64,000 nt of DNA, from the NCBI GenBank assembly GCA_964019425.1, contig OZ025835.1, positions 682,001 through 746,000 of the forward strand, written 5' to 3'. The translations under genes were made by a program, and so were the position numbers. This DNA is from Flectonema sp. DT1601. Lineage: Eukaryota > Euglenozoa > Diplonemea > Diplonemida > Diplonemidae. Positions 15,001 to 27,000 of the stretch are shown here, one piece after another (within the stretch, counting starts at the first letter, position 1; each line of letters starts with the position of its first letter). The notes beneath the pieces are model-generated. The model had not been told where the DNA came from and did no database searches. It worked only from the letters and a program-made list of their open reading frames with translations.

Positions 15001-18000
15001 ATTGCGCCAGGTACATGTAACGAGAAGTACTGCAGAAGACACTGCACGAAGAGGGGTTGCAACCAGGCGACCTGCAAGGCGGACGCGAAGTGCATGATGG
15101 AAGGGAATTCGTGCGTGACGAAGGTCTGCGACAAGCTATCTTCGGACCCTTGTGAGTGCCACAACGACCCAGACTGCTTCTGGATTCCGTCGGAGCAGGC
15201 TTGCGTTGACACCCGGTACGGGACGTGCCCGACCCTGGACCTCGTGGTGCTGTTCGATGGATCTGGATCGATGAGCAATGCCTTCGGACGCCACCCACAC
15301 GGGTACTTTGCGCAAGTTGAGATGCTGAAGAGCTGGGTGCAGGTGCTTCCGCTTAGCGGTGAGGCGGCGGGAACGCCTTCGACGGTGAACCGCAAGACGC
15401 GCGTGGCGTTCATCCAGTTCAGCGGAGTTCCACAGGACAGCGGGTCGCCAGTAACAGGACCGATCCCGGGATCGGCTCTCAAGACTCCGAGCAACACCGG
15501 AACGGCCGGAAGGCTGTCAGGCGACGCAGGCGAGCTGTTGGCGGACCTTTCGTGGCACGAGGCGAACTACATGGCGCAGGGAACGTATATCCGAGCGGGT
15601 CTCGACATGGCAGCTGGAATCTTCCAGGACTCGCCTCTTGACGGGAGGAGACGCGCTCTCTTCATCATCACTGATGGGGCGATCCAGGACAAGAACCTGC
15701 TCGCGTCTGCTCAGGCAAAGTTGAGCTCTCAACAGGTCGAAGTGTTCGGAATCGTAGTTCGTCGGTTCGCGACTCACACGCAGCTGGATGCGGACGCGGA
15801 GGAGACACTGAAGCCGATCACGTCGGACCCACACGCAGATCACTTCGTGAACGTCGACATGGACGAGTTGGCAGATGTGAACGGTCCGCTGACAAAGATG
15901 TGCGACCCGGCGACTGGTTGGGGAAGCGCACTCGCGATGCAACCTGTCGGCGGGCAACACCAGCCATGCAGGAAGTACGAAGGAAAGACAAGCTGCATGT
16001 CGGACCGCGGATGCGTATGGTCCGAGACCCTCTTGGGATGCGTAAACTCGCCTTGCGTGGTGCACTGCTCGGAGGCGACGTGCGATGGGGATGTAACCAA
16101 CGGATGCGTCGGAGGGTGGAACGACTTGGAGAAGACTTGCTACCGCAAAGAAGTGTGCGGAGGGGACAACGTCGTCACATGTGAGTCGGAGGAAGGATGC
16201 GAATGGAACACGACGGCGGCTGACTGCGGGGAGAAGAGGTGCCATCACAAGACCGAAGACAGCTGTCTGGCGGATACCGAGGCGGTGTGCATGTGGAAGG
16301 ACCCGACGACCTGTGTGTTGATGCCTTGCGTGAATCACCAGGCGCAACAGGAATGCGAGTTAGACACCGGGAAGAGCTGCATGTGGACCGGGATCAACAC
16401 TTGCGTACAGAAGAAGTGCGTGTACACTACGGAGGTGGATTGCCGCTCTGATGCCTTGTGCGATTGGCAGACATCGAACCTGACCTGCACAGTGCGTCCT
16501 TGCGTCGAATACACCGAAGACAAGTCGTGTGACGCTGACCGCCGCTGCCACTGGGACACCAGCACCTCTCCAGGAAGCTGTCAGCTCGAGCGCTGTGCGA
16601 AGTACCCCGCGCAGGCGATGTGTGAAGCGGACTCAGGATGTCTGTGGGAGAACGACTTATGCGTAGAGAAGACTTGCCACAAGATCCCTGAGAGGTGCGC
16701 GTGTCAGCAGGACCCGAGCTGCTTCTGGAGCAACACCGGTGGACGTGGAAGGTGCGAGGAACAGGCTTACGGTAAGTGCCCGACCCTCGATGTGGCGCTG
16801 GTGCTTGACGGTTCTGGTTCGATGAGCCAGAGCTTCGGCCGACACCCACACGGGTTCTACGCGATGATGGAAATGATCCGTGACTGGGTGAAAACACTGC
16901 CGCTCAGCGGAGAGGATTCAGCGATCGGGTCGAACTCGGTACCCAGCGGGGGAGTGCGTGTCGGGCTCGTGCAGTTCAGTGGGTTGGCTGGAAGCACCGG
17001 CCCGACTGGCGGAGTAGTGAACTCAGCGCAGCGCACGCCGCCAGGCGTCGGTACAAACGGTCGTCTGAGCGGGGACCTGACGCAGCTGCAGGCTGACATC
17101 GAGTGGCACGAGGATAATTACATGAAGCAGCTGACCTTCATCGAGGAGGGTCTCGTAATGGCATCGAACATGTTCGCACAGGATTCACCGGTCGATGGAC
17201 GCCGAAAGATCATCATCATCATCACCGACGGGGTGCTGATGGACGGAGACAAGCTTTCGGGAGTGCGGAGCACCCTGAAGCAGCAGCAGGTGTTGGTGTT
17301 TGGTATCGCCGTGCGCCGATTCTCGGCGAGAACGCAGGGGGATATCGACGCGGAGGCGGCGCTGAAGCCTGTAGTCTCTGCTCCTGCTGACGAGCACTTT
17401 ATGAGCTTGATGCTCGACGAGGTGCCAACCGAGGTGCTAACGGGACTTTGCGACCCTGCGAGCAAGTGGGGAAAATACGTCGCCGGTGGAGGAAGCGGAA
17501 GCATCGGGCTTCCAGCGGGGGCGGTTCCTTGCGAGCAGTTCCCATCGAAGGGAACGTGTAACCAGGAGAAGGGATGCGCGTGGGGAGACTCCGCACAGGT
17601 GTGTGGAAACACCCCTTGCTTCCAACACTGTGATGACGGTCCATGCACTGACGACAAGGAAAACCACTGCGAGTGGAACGCGACGGAGAGCGTGTGCTGG
17701 AAGTCGAAGCTGTGCGCTCACCCTGACGAGACATCTTGCGCGCAGGACAACGAGTGCGCTTGGAGGAACAACACGTGCTCCGAGAAGCCTTGCGTGCACG
17801 CCGACGAGGACGCATGTCTCGCAGACCCTGAGGGATGCGTTTACGACTCGCTGCTGTTGATCTGCAGCCTGGAGCCGTGCAAGACACTCAAGACGGAGGA
17901 CGGCTGTTACGCAAAGAAAGAGATCTGCGAGTGGGACAAGCACGGATTGATCTGCAAGCCGAAGAGGTGCGTGTCGTGCGGAGGAAATTCGACGTGCTGC

Positions 18001-21000
18001 GTCGAGGATGAGAGCAACAAGCAGTGGTGCGAGATGAACACGACCAGCAATGTGTGTCAGGAGAAGCCTTGCGTCGGGTACGCGGACGAGGTGTCTTGCC
18101 ACGAAGACTTGGTGTGCGAGTGGGACTCGGCGGTGGCGCCTGGAAAGTGCAAGGAGAAGTTCTGCTCGCAGTATGGGGAATCCGTTAGCTGCAACAACGA
18201 ACCGGCTTGCCACTGGGACTTCTCAACGTGTTCGGACAAGAAGTGTGGAGACTACGCAAAGGACTTGACAGACACGGATGAGGTGCACTGCGCATGCAAC
18301 AGCAACCCAGAGTGCTTCTGGCACGACAACGTTTGCGTAGACGTGCATTACGGGGCATGTCCGACGATGGACATCGTGGTGCTATTCGACGGATCGGCTT
18401 CGATGGCAAATCAGTTCGGACGCCACCCGCGCGGATACGCTGCGCTGCTGGAGATGCTTCGGGACTGGTCACTCCTGCTTCCGCTCGCAAACGACTACGG
18501 TAGAGCCGATCGCAACGGATCAGGGTACCCTGTGGGTCTGACGAGGATTTCGTTCATCCAGTTCAGCGGGAATGAGAACAAGAAGGTGAACGGGGTGGTG
18601 AAGGGATCGTCGCTGAGCACACCGCTGACCGGGGTGAACGGGGCTGCTGGTGGAAGGTTGTCCGGGTACATGCCGGAGTTGACTGTGGATCTGGACTGGC
18701 AGGAGAAGAATTTCATGGGAGGGGGAACCTTCCTCGCCGAGTCGTTCGACATCGCCGCAGGGTTGCTGGCGGGCGCGCCGAACGACGGAAGGAAGAAGGT
18801 GATGATGGTGATCATCGACGACAGGATTGAGGACGCAGACCAGACCGCGCTCGCGAAGTCGAAACTGGATGCGATGGGGGTGCACACGGTCGGTATCGTG
18901 ATTAGAAAATCCCAGTCCCACACGGTCGGGGATCTGGAGGCTGAAGCATCCCTGAGACCGCTAGTGACGGAGCCGCAAGAGACTCACTTCACGAACCTCA
19001 TGATTGACGAGCTTCAGGAGAATGTGTTCGATAAGTGGTGCAACCCAGGAACCGCGTGGGGAAGGTGGTTGGTAAACCTGGGGACAACGGATTCTCACCT
19101 GCCGTGCGACTTCCACCACAACTCGGCGGAGTGCAACCGCGATTCGGGTTGCCAGTGGGACGACAGTTTGGTGAGGTGCGCAAACACCCCTTGTCTACAG
19201 CTCTGCTCGGAGAAACTGTGCATGTCAGCGGAGGAGAGCTTGCTGTGTGAGTACGACGCGAAGGATCACGCGTGCGGGAAGAAGAAGGTGTGCGCGGCTA
19301 CGAACGCGAACGACTGTGGATCAGATCCCGAGTGCTGGTGGTCGACCAAGGACCGATGCGAGCCGCGCCCATGCCAGCACATCACTGAGACTGCGTGCGT
19401 CAGCGACACGGAAGAAGAGTGCGTGTGGGTTGAGGACAAGTGCTCGTTGAAGAAGTGCAGCTACAACGTGTCTGCCGACTGTCTGGCGGATCTGGAGTGC
19501 ACCTGGGACCAGGTTGCCTCGGTTTGCAGCGAGAAGCCGTGCCAGTATGTGGTAATGGACCTCTGCGTTGGGGACAAACAGTGCAAGTGGGAGAACAACA
19601 AGTGCGTTGAGCGCCCGTGTGCCCAGCATCTGGACGAGTCGTCTTGCCACACCGACGTGACGTGCAAGTGGGACGTCGACTCATCGCCGGCGTACTGTAC
19701 AGAGACTTACTGCGCGCGCTGGAAGGCTGAGAGCGACTGCGACGGGGATGCGGCTTGCGCATGGGACTCCCAGCAGAGTGGTTGCGTAGAGTCGAGGTGT
19801 GACCGCTTCAACGGAAACCAGTGTGCATGTCTGGAGGAGGCCGGGTGCTTCTGGAGTGGCGCATCGGACGAATGCGTGACTTCAGTGTTCGGGGCTTGTC
19901 CGCCGCTCGACGTGGCGGTAGTATTCGATGGTTCGGGATCCATGAGTCAGGCGTTTGGTCGTCATCCTCACGGATACGAGGCGCTCACCACGTTCCTGAA
20001 GGACTGGGTGAAGAAGCTTCCGTTGAACGGGGACTCGTACACAGCGAAAGAGCAGACCAAGGTGACGGGCATGCGTGTCGGGTTCGTCCAGTTCTCGACA
20101 CCTGGGGCGCCGAGGACGACTGCCGGTATGGTGGGAACAGCAAACGGGCTCTTGTCTGGAAACCTGTCGGAGCTGGAGAAGGACATCGAATACCACAACA
20201 AGAACCAGATGGCCGACCGCACCTTCGTTCAGGGAGCCCTTGAACACGCAGTTGAGATCTTCAGAGCATCTCCACCGACGAGGAAGCGCGTCCTGATTCT
20301 GATCACCGACGGGAAGCTGAATGACGCGGATATGCTGAAGGCTGTCCGTGGATCGCTCGATGCCTTGTCCGTTCAGACCTTCGGAGTGGTAATCCGCCGC
20401 CTTGACACTAGAACCCAGGAGGATATAGATGCCGAATTTGCCCTTAAGCCGGTGGTGTCGCTGCCGACGGACGAGCACTTCTTGAACTTGAAACTCGACG
20501 ATGTGGTCACCGAGGTGTTCGACGCGATCTGCGACCCTACGAAGAAGTTCGGGGCGCTGATTGCGATGCGCGAGGGAGCTGTACACCAGCCGTGTGCTGT
20601 GTATGAGTCTGCCGGTTCGTGTTTGGATGACACGTGGTGCGTGTGGTCGGAGTCGCTCTTGGGATGCGTCAACACGCCGTGCCTGTCATACGGATGCAGC
20701 GAAGGTGAGTGCAACGCCGCTACCAGCGACTTCTGCGCGTGGACTAACGGGAAGTCATGCGAAAGGCAGCCGGTTTGCCCAAAGCACGCATCGTCGCAGC
20801 TGTGCGAGGCCGACACCGCAAACGCGTGCAGATGGAACGGAACCACCTGCCAGGTGAGGAAGTGCAACCACCAGGCCGAGGACAGCTGCGTGACAGATCC
20901 GGAGGGATGCGAGTGGGACACGCACGACATGGTGTGCACCAAGACCGAATGCACGTACACAGAGGAGGCGAAGTGCACGCAAGCGGCCGAGGAATGCCAG

Positions 21001-24000
21001 TGGAAGGCAGAGGAGAAGCTGTGCGTGAAGGATCGCTGCAAGTCGCAGACTTGCGAGGCGAACCCGTGGTGCTGCGAGTGCGCGGCACACGCGGACGAAG
21101 TGACTTGCAACCACGATGACAAGTGCCACTGGTCGGTGGACGATGCACCATCGATGTGTAAGGCCAAGTACTGCAGCGGGTTCTCTGAGCAGGGAAGCTG
21201 CTCGACTGACCCTCAGCAGAGGTGCAGCTGGGACTCGGTGGACAACAAGTGTGATGACAAGAATTGCACAAAGATTGGGGAGCCGTGTCCGTGCAACAAG
21301 GACCTCGGATGCTTCTGGGATGGTTCGAAGAAGGAGTGCGTGACGGGGCAATTCGGAGGATGCCCGCTGATGGATGTGGTGATCGCGATCGATTCCACGA
21401 CCTCGATGCAGGGAGCGTTTGACAGACACCCGAACGGGTACTACGCGATGGTTGAGAAGATTCGCGACTGGGTAAAGGGGATCCCTCTGTCCGGAACACT
21501 CGGAAAGGCATTTAAGGAAAGCCCAGCACAGGGTGTCCGCGTGGGAGTCGTGCAGTTCGCCGCAGAGGCAGGGGCGATCAAGTCACCACAGGGAGTGGGG
21601 AGCGCGGGACACGTTACCGGAGACCTGGACGAGCTGCTGAAGGACCTCGACTTCCACGAGAAGAACATCGTAGGTACAGACCGGGCGTACATCAAGAGTG
21701 CGTTGGACTTGACGAAGGGGATGCTGGGTTCGGTGACGAGGAAGCGGATCCTGCTGGTGCTGACTGACAGCGAGCTGAAGGACGCGGCGACTACGGCGAC
21801 GGTGCAGAACTTGAGGACGCTGCTCGGAATGCAGGTGCAGACCTTCGGGTTGCTGCTGAGGCCAACAACGGCGTTCGATGCGTCGAGCTCGACGGCGAGG
21901 GAGGCGCTGAAGATGATCACTTCGACGGTGCAGGATGAGCACTTTGCGGATGCGACGATCGACGAGCTCGACTCGATCTTGTGGGCATTGTGCGACCCGC
22001 ACAAACAGTTCGGAGCTCTAATCGCCAAGTCAGCGACGGGTTCGGGTTCGGCGAGCACTCCTTGCCCAAATCATCTCGAGAAGGATGCCTGTGACACCGA
22101 CTTGTCGTGCAGATGGAGCGACCGCCTGCTCTCGTGTGCGGACTCCGGCTGCCTTGCTCACTGTGACAATGCAACGTGTGCCGAGGACCACGCTAACTTG
22201 TGTTCGTGGATCGACGGGAGCTGCTTCAAGCAGCCTATCTGCTCGCACACGGATGTGTCGGAATGTTTGATTGACCCGGGATGCGACTGGAATGCGAACA
22301 AGGTGAAGTGTGAGAAGAAGAAATGCCAACACGAGTCTGAGTCTGGATGCGTTGAGGACCTGGTTGGATGCGAGTGGGGGAGCGCGCATGACCTGTGCAT
22401 AGTCCGCCCGTGCACGTACACTTCGCAGGATGCTTGTGGCGTGGACGCGAAGTGTACATGGGATTCGAAGATTCGTGGAACGATGGCGTGGGCGTCTTGT
22501 GTGCTGATCCCTTGCCAGGCAACCGACGAGGCCGGGTGCTTGGCGGACGGGAAGAAGTGCGAGTGGTCGACCGAGACATCGAAGTGCGTGCCGAAGAAGT
22601 GCACGCCTTACCCTGACGAGATGACGTGTGACCATGATGACGCTTGCCACTGGAACACCGAGGAATCACCACCAGGGTGCACGCAGAAATACTGCTCGAA
22701 GCACGCAGAACAAGTGCCTTGCAAGACGGACTCTGAGAAGTGCAAGTGGTCAGGTCAGGCGTGCGTTGAGCTGAAGTGCTCGGATCTGAAGGACGGGTGC
22801 AGCTGCAAGGCGGTAGACAGGTGCACATGGGACGCGAAGCGGTCGGCGTGCTTGGAAGGAGCATTCGGAGGGTGTCCGGTGATGGATATCGCGGTTGTGT
22901 TCGACGGTTCTGGTTCGATGAGCCAGGCTTTCGGCCGCCACCCACACGGCTTCTACGCGATGGTGGAACAACTCCGTGACTGGGTGAAGACCCTGCCTCT
23001 GAGCTTAGAGTCGGCGGGTACGATGGATCCGCAGGCCGGAGGACTCCGTGTCGGGTTCATCCAGTTCTCGGCACCAAAGTCTGCTATCCGGGCACCAGCT
23101 GGAACCGGAACTGGTGGAAGATTCTCGGGAGACGTTGCCGAGCTGTCAGCGGATCTCGACTTCCATGAGCAGACCTACGCAATGGAGTCGACGTACATCT
23201 CGCAGGCGCTCGATTTCGCGGCGAACCTGTTCCAGAGTAGCCCTGCTGGGCGCCGCAAGGTGCTCCTGATCGTCACCGACGGGAAGATCCACGATGCTGC
23301 GGAGCTGAATTCGGCGAGGGCAGCGCTCGGCGGGCAGGGAGTCGAGGTGTTCGGAGTGGTGGTGAGGAGGTTCAAAGCGCACTCGGAGGTCGATCTCGAG
23401 GCTGAGGCGGTGCTCAGCGGGATTGTTTCGGAGCCGAAGGCAGACCACTACGTGAACATCCCTCTTGATGACTTCTCGAGAGAAGTTTTGGTGGACATCT
23501 GCAACCCGAACAGCAAGTTTGGAAAGATCATTCTGAACTACCAGTCGTTAGAGGGACACCACCTCCCTTGCGGATCGTTCGTGACAGAGAAGGCGTGCTA
23601 CAGGGAATCGGCATGCAAATGGAACGCGACGCAGCTGGCGTGCGAGTGGTCGATGTGCCACGATGAGTGCCAGGAGGCTTCATGCAACGGTGCTGCGGGG
23701 TGCGTGTGGGACGCGACGTTCGGTGAGTGTGGCCGCGTTGTTGAGTGCTCGAACCCGGAGAAGATTGCTTGCGAAGCGATGAAGTACACTGTAACGGACG
23801 AGGCCTGCCGCTGGTACGAAGGAGACTCTGTTTGTGGACCACCGCCTTGCACGGCGACGACTGAGGACAACTGCCTTGCTGACTCTTACGGTTGCCAGTT
23901 CGACGAGGAGGCAGCGGACAAGAGTAAGTGTGTTGAAAAGATGTGCAACGCGCCTGACCCGGTAACGTGCGAAGGGAAGGACACGTGTCAGTGGGACTTG

Positions 24001-27000
24001 GTGATCGGGAGCTGCGTGGAGAAGCCGTGTGTTCCATACAAGACGGAGGATGTCTGCGAGAAGCACTCGTATGACTGCGAATGGAAAGGAAACACGTGCA
24101 CCCCGCTGGAGTGCGTGCCTTACACCAACGAGAGGGATTGTGCGGCGGATGCCTCGTGCGAGTGGAAGACGGCGCACGCACCGGCACACTGCGGAGTGAA
24201 GGTGTGCCGAGTGAACAAAGACAAGCCGTCTTGCGAGGGTGTCGAAAGCTGCGTGTGGGACGACGCCCAAAGCACGTGCGATGAAGGGGTGACTCAGTGC
24301 AAGAGATTCTCGAAATCATGCGAGTGCGGAAAGACCTCCGGTTGCATGTGGAAGGATGACAGCTGCATGGCGTCAATGTACGCAAACTGTCCGGCGGTCG
24401 ACGTCGTGGTATTGATGGACGGATCGACGAGCATGGCAGAAGTATTCGGTCGTCACCCACACGGGTTCCTCGCGGTGACCGAGCTGCTGCTGGACTGGGT
24501 GAAGACGTTGCCGCTCGCGGATGGAGAGGCAAGTGGAGCGGCTACAAAGGTGCGCACAAGCGGGTTCAGAGTCGGATTTGCACAGTTCTCGGCAAGCGGG
24601 GCGGCAAAGAGAACATCGACGGAGGGAACGAATGGATTGTTGTCGGGAAGCAAGGTCCAGCTGGTGGACGACCTTCACTGGCACGAAGATCAGTTCAGGG
24701 GAAGCGCTACTGTGGACTCGTACGCGTCGCAGGCGATGGAGATGGCGAGCGTGATGCTCGACGACTCTCCGGCTGACAGGAAGAAGGTTGTGATTGTGGT
24801 GGCGGACGGGGCGATTCCAGACGCGAACCTCATGAAAGCAACTCGCGGAAGGCTGGAGGCGCAGAGGGCAACGGTGTTCGGAATCCAGTTGAGGAGATTC
24901 TCAAAGCTGAGCCCGTTATCCGAGTCAGATGCAGAGACGATGAAGGCGCTGGTGACGGAGCCAGTGGACTCGCACTTCGAGTCTGTCGAGATGTCGGAGC
25001 TTGCGGATATTTTCGCAGGGTTGTGCAATGAAGCTACGTCGTTCGGATACTACGTGTCAAAGCATGGGGAGCCACTGCACATGGGATCTTGTGGAGAATG
25101 GGAGACTGCCGCTGGATGTGAGGTTGACAGCCTGTGCAAGTGGGCTGCGGCAGGAGCCGAGTGCGTGAGGAGTGCATGTCCGACCTTCTGCGCCGAAGAC
25201 GCGTGTGTGGGTGCGCCAGCCAAGGAGCGCTGCGGATGGGACGCGGCGACCAAAAGCTGCCAGAAGCAGGTATGCGAGTTCGCGACGCAGGGAGCGTGCG
25301 AGTCGACGACGGACACGGAATCTTGCCGCTGGGAAACAAGCACGTTGTCGGCGGCGGTGTGCAAGCCTAACGTGGGATGCTACGCATTGGAGGAGGTATC
25401 CTGCAATGCCGACCATGCGTGCTCTTGGAACGCCGCGAAGCCGGCCTGCGAAGAGCGCTCGAAGTGCGGTGTGATCGGAACGAAGCCAAAGTGTGATGAC
25501 CGTCGCGAATGCGTTTGGAACACGGCGACATCGACGTGCGACGACGTGGAAGGATGCGGACTCTACCCAACGGAAACCGAGTGCGACTTAGCCCAGAAGG
25601 ACGACTGCGCGTGGTCGGCCAGCAGCGGAGTGTGCATCGAGAAGGACTGCGGTGTCTGGGACGAGGGGCTGAAGTGCGAGGCGGCGCTATGCGAATGGGT
25701 GGACGGATCGAACGGAACGGTGGCACACTGCGAAGATCCGAAGGGATGCGCAATCTACGTCGGGGAGGAGGCGCAGTGTATCGAAGACGCGGTCTGTGAG
25801 TGGGATGCTGGGGTGTGCAAGGATAAGACTGGATGCCCAATCTACAAGGACGCGACGATCTGCCAGAAACTCCGTGCGCCGGCCGCACGGTGCGAGTGGG
25901 ACGCCCCAAACGCGGTGTGCAAAGACGGAGAAGGTTGCTTCATGTACTCGGAGATGAAGAAGTGCGGCGCCGACGATAAGTGTGAGTGGTTCGAGGGTGC
26001 CGCTCTCCCAACGGGGGTCAAGCAGCCTCTCTGCGGAAAGAAATGCGCGATGATTGGCGAAGCAACGGATTGCGAGGATACCCAGGGATGCAAGTGGGAA
26101 GAAGCGACGTGCAAAAAGAACGACGGGTGCGAAGATGCCACCGATCGTCCAGCCTGCAACCAGATGGACTGGTGCACGTGGGACGTCAACCGATGCGTTA
26201 CCAGCCTCCCTTGCTCGGAATGGAGCACCGAAGAGACGTGTGACGTCCGTTCTGATGGAAAGTGCGAGTGGACCGGAAGCGAGTGCGTCGTGGGAGGCTG
26301 CCCTGCGCTGAACCAGACCGCATGCATCGAAGACGAATCGTGTTCTTGGAACGGAACTTGCACTGAAGCGGGAGCCTGCAAGGAATGCCCTGCGGGGATG
26401 TCGGGAAAGAATTGCAACGAGTGTGACTTCAAGGTAGTTGACGGAAGCTGTGTTGTGTGTGATCGGGATGCCATCTGCAACGGAAAGGGAGACTGCGAAA
26501 ACAACATGTGCACATGTGATCCTGGCTGGGGAGGCGCCGACTGCAGTGTTCGCATGTGTGCTCCAAGTGGGGCGTACTGGTACACGGCGTACCCGAACAA
26601 ACCGGTGAAGGCTGAGATGTTCACGGTCATTGTTCACGGATGCTTCTCGCAAAAGAAGAATTCAGGAAAGCTTGCGCTGATGAAGGGCCAGGACTGCTTG
26701 GCAACTGTCAACCAGGGATGCATGATGTCGGAGGGAAGCAAGATCACGATTACCGAAACCTGCCAAGCCGCGGGAGTTGCGAAGCCGATGCTTGAGCCGA
26801 AGGTTGGAATGGAGTTGATGATGAACGTGACGGCTCAAATCTCGGGAGAATACACTTTATGCTACGCAATGGAAGGAGAGAAGTGGGCACCCGTTGAAAC
26901 TCACGACAGAGGCGGTAGCAGAATCGGCCAGTTGGAGGTTCTGGAGGAGTTCAACGAGGATGCGGGAGCCCGTGGTTCGCCTATGGCAAACACCGGGGAA

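Larger units (their letters stand above)
34..25030 (+). repeat. 14 vWA domains separated by PSI-like Cys repeats (coding repeat array)
   Basis: vWA domains start near 34, 4900, 6481, 9046, 10610, 12127, 13659, 15225, 16776, 18358, 19895, 21360, 22873 and 24388. Typical spacing is about 1.5 kb: a vWA of roughly 230 codons then a Cys-rich linker of roughly 280 codons. Two intervals are longer because EGF and lectin modules are inserted. Most carry an intact MIDAS start DGSGS and a 'TDG' strand. vWA 5 and 7 have DGGAS, vWA 12 has DSTTS, and 10 and 14 have DGSAS and DGSTS. The conserved 'FGRHPHGFY' helix start identifies them as one lineage-specific family expanded by tandem duplication. Confidence 0.92.

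Noticed and set aside
421-26652. Many long antisense and shifted frames across the giant gene (for example 421-1398, 1821-3449, 12169-13434 on the - strand)
   Set aside because: They shadow a GC-rich, compositionally biased coding strand, lack conserved motifs and have Arg/Ser-rich low-quality composition.
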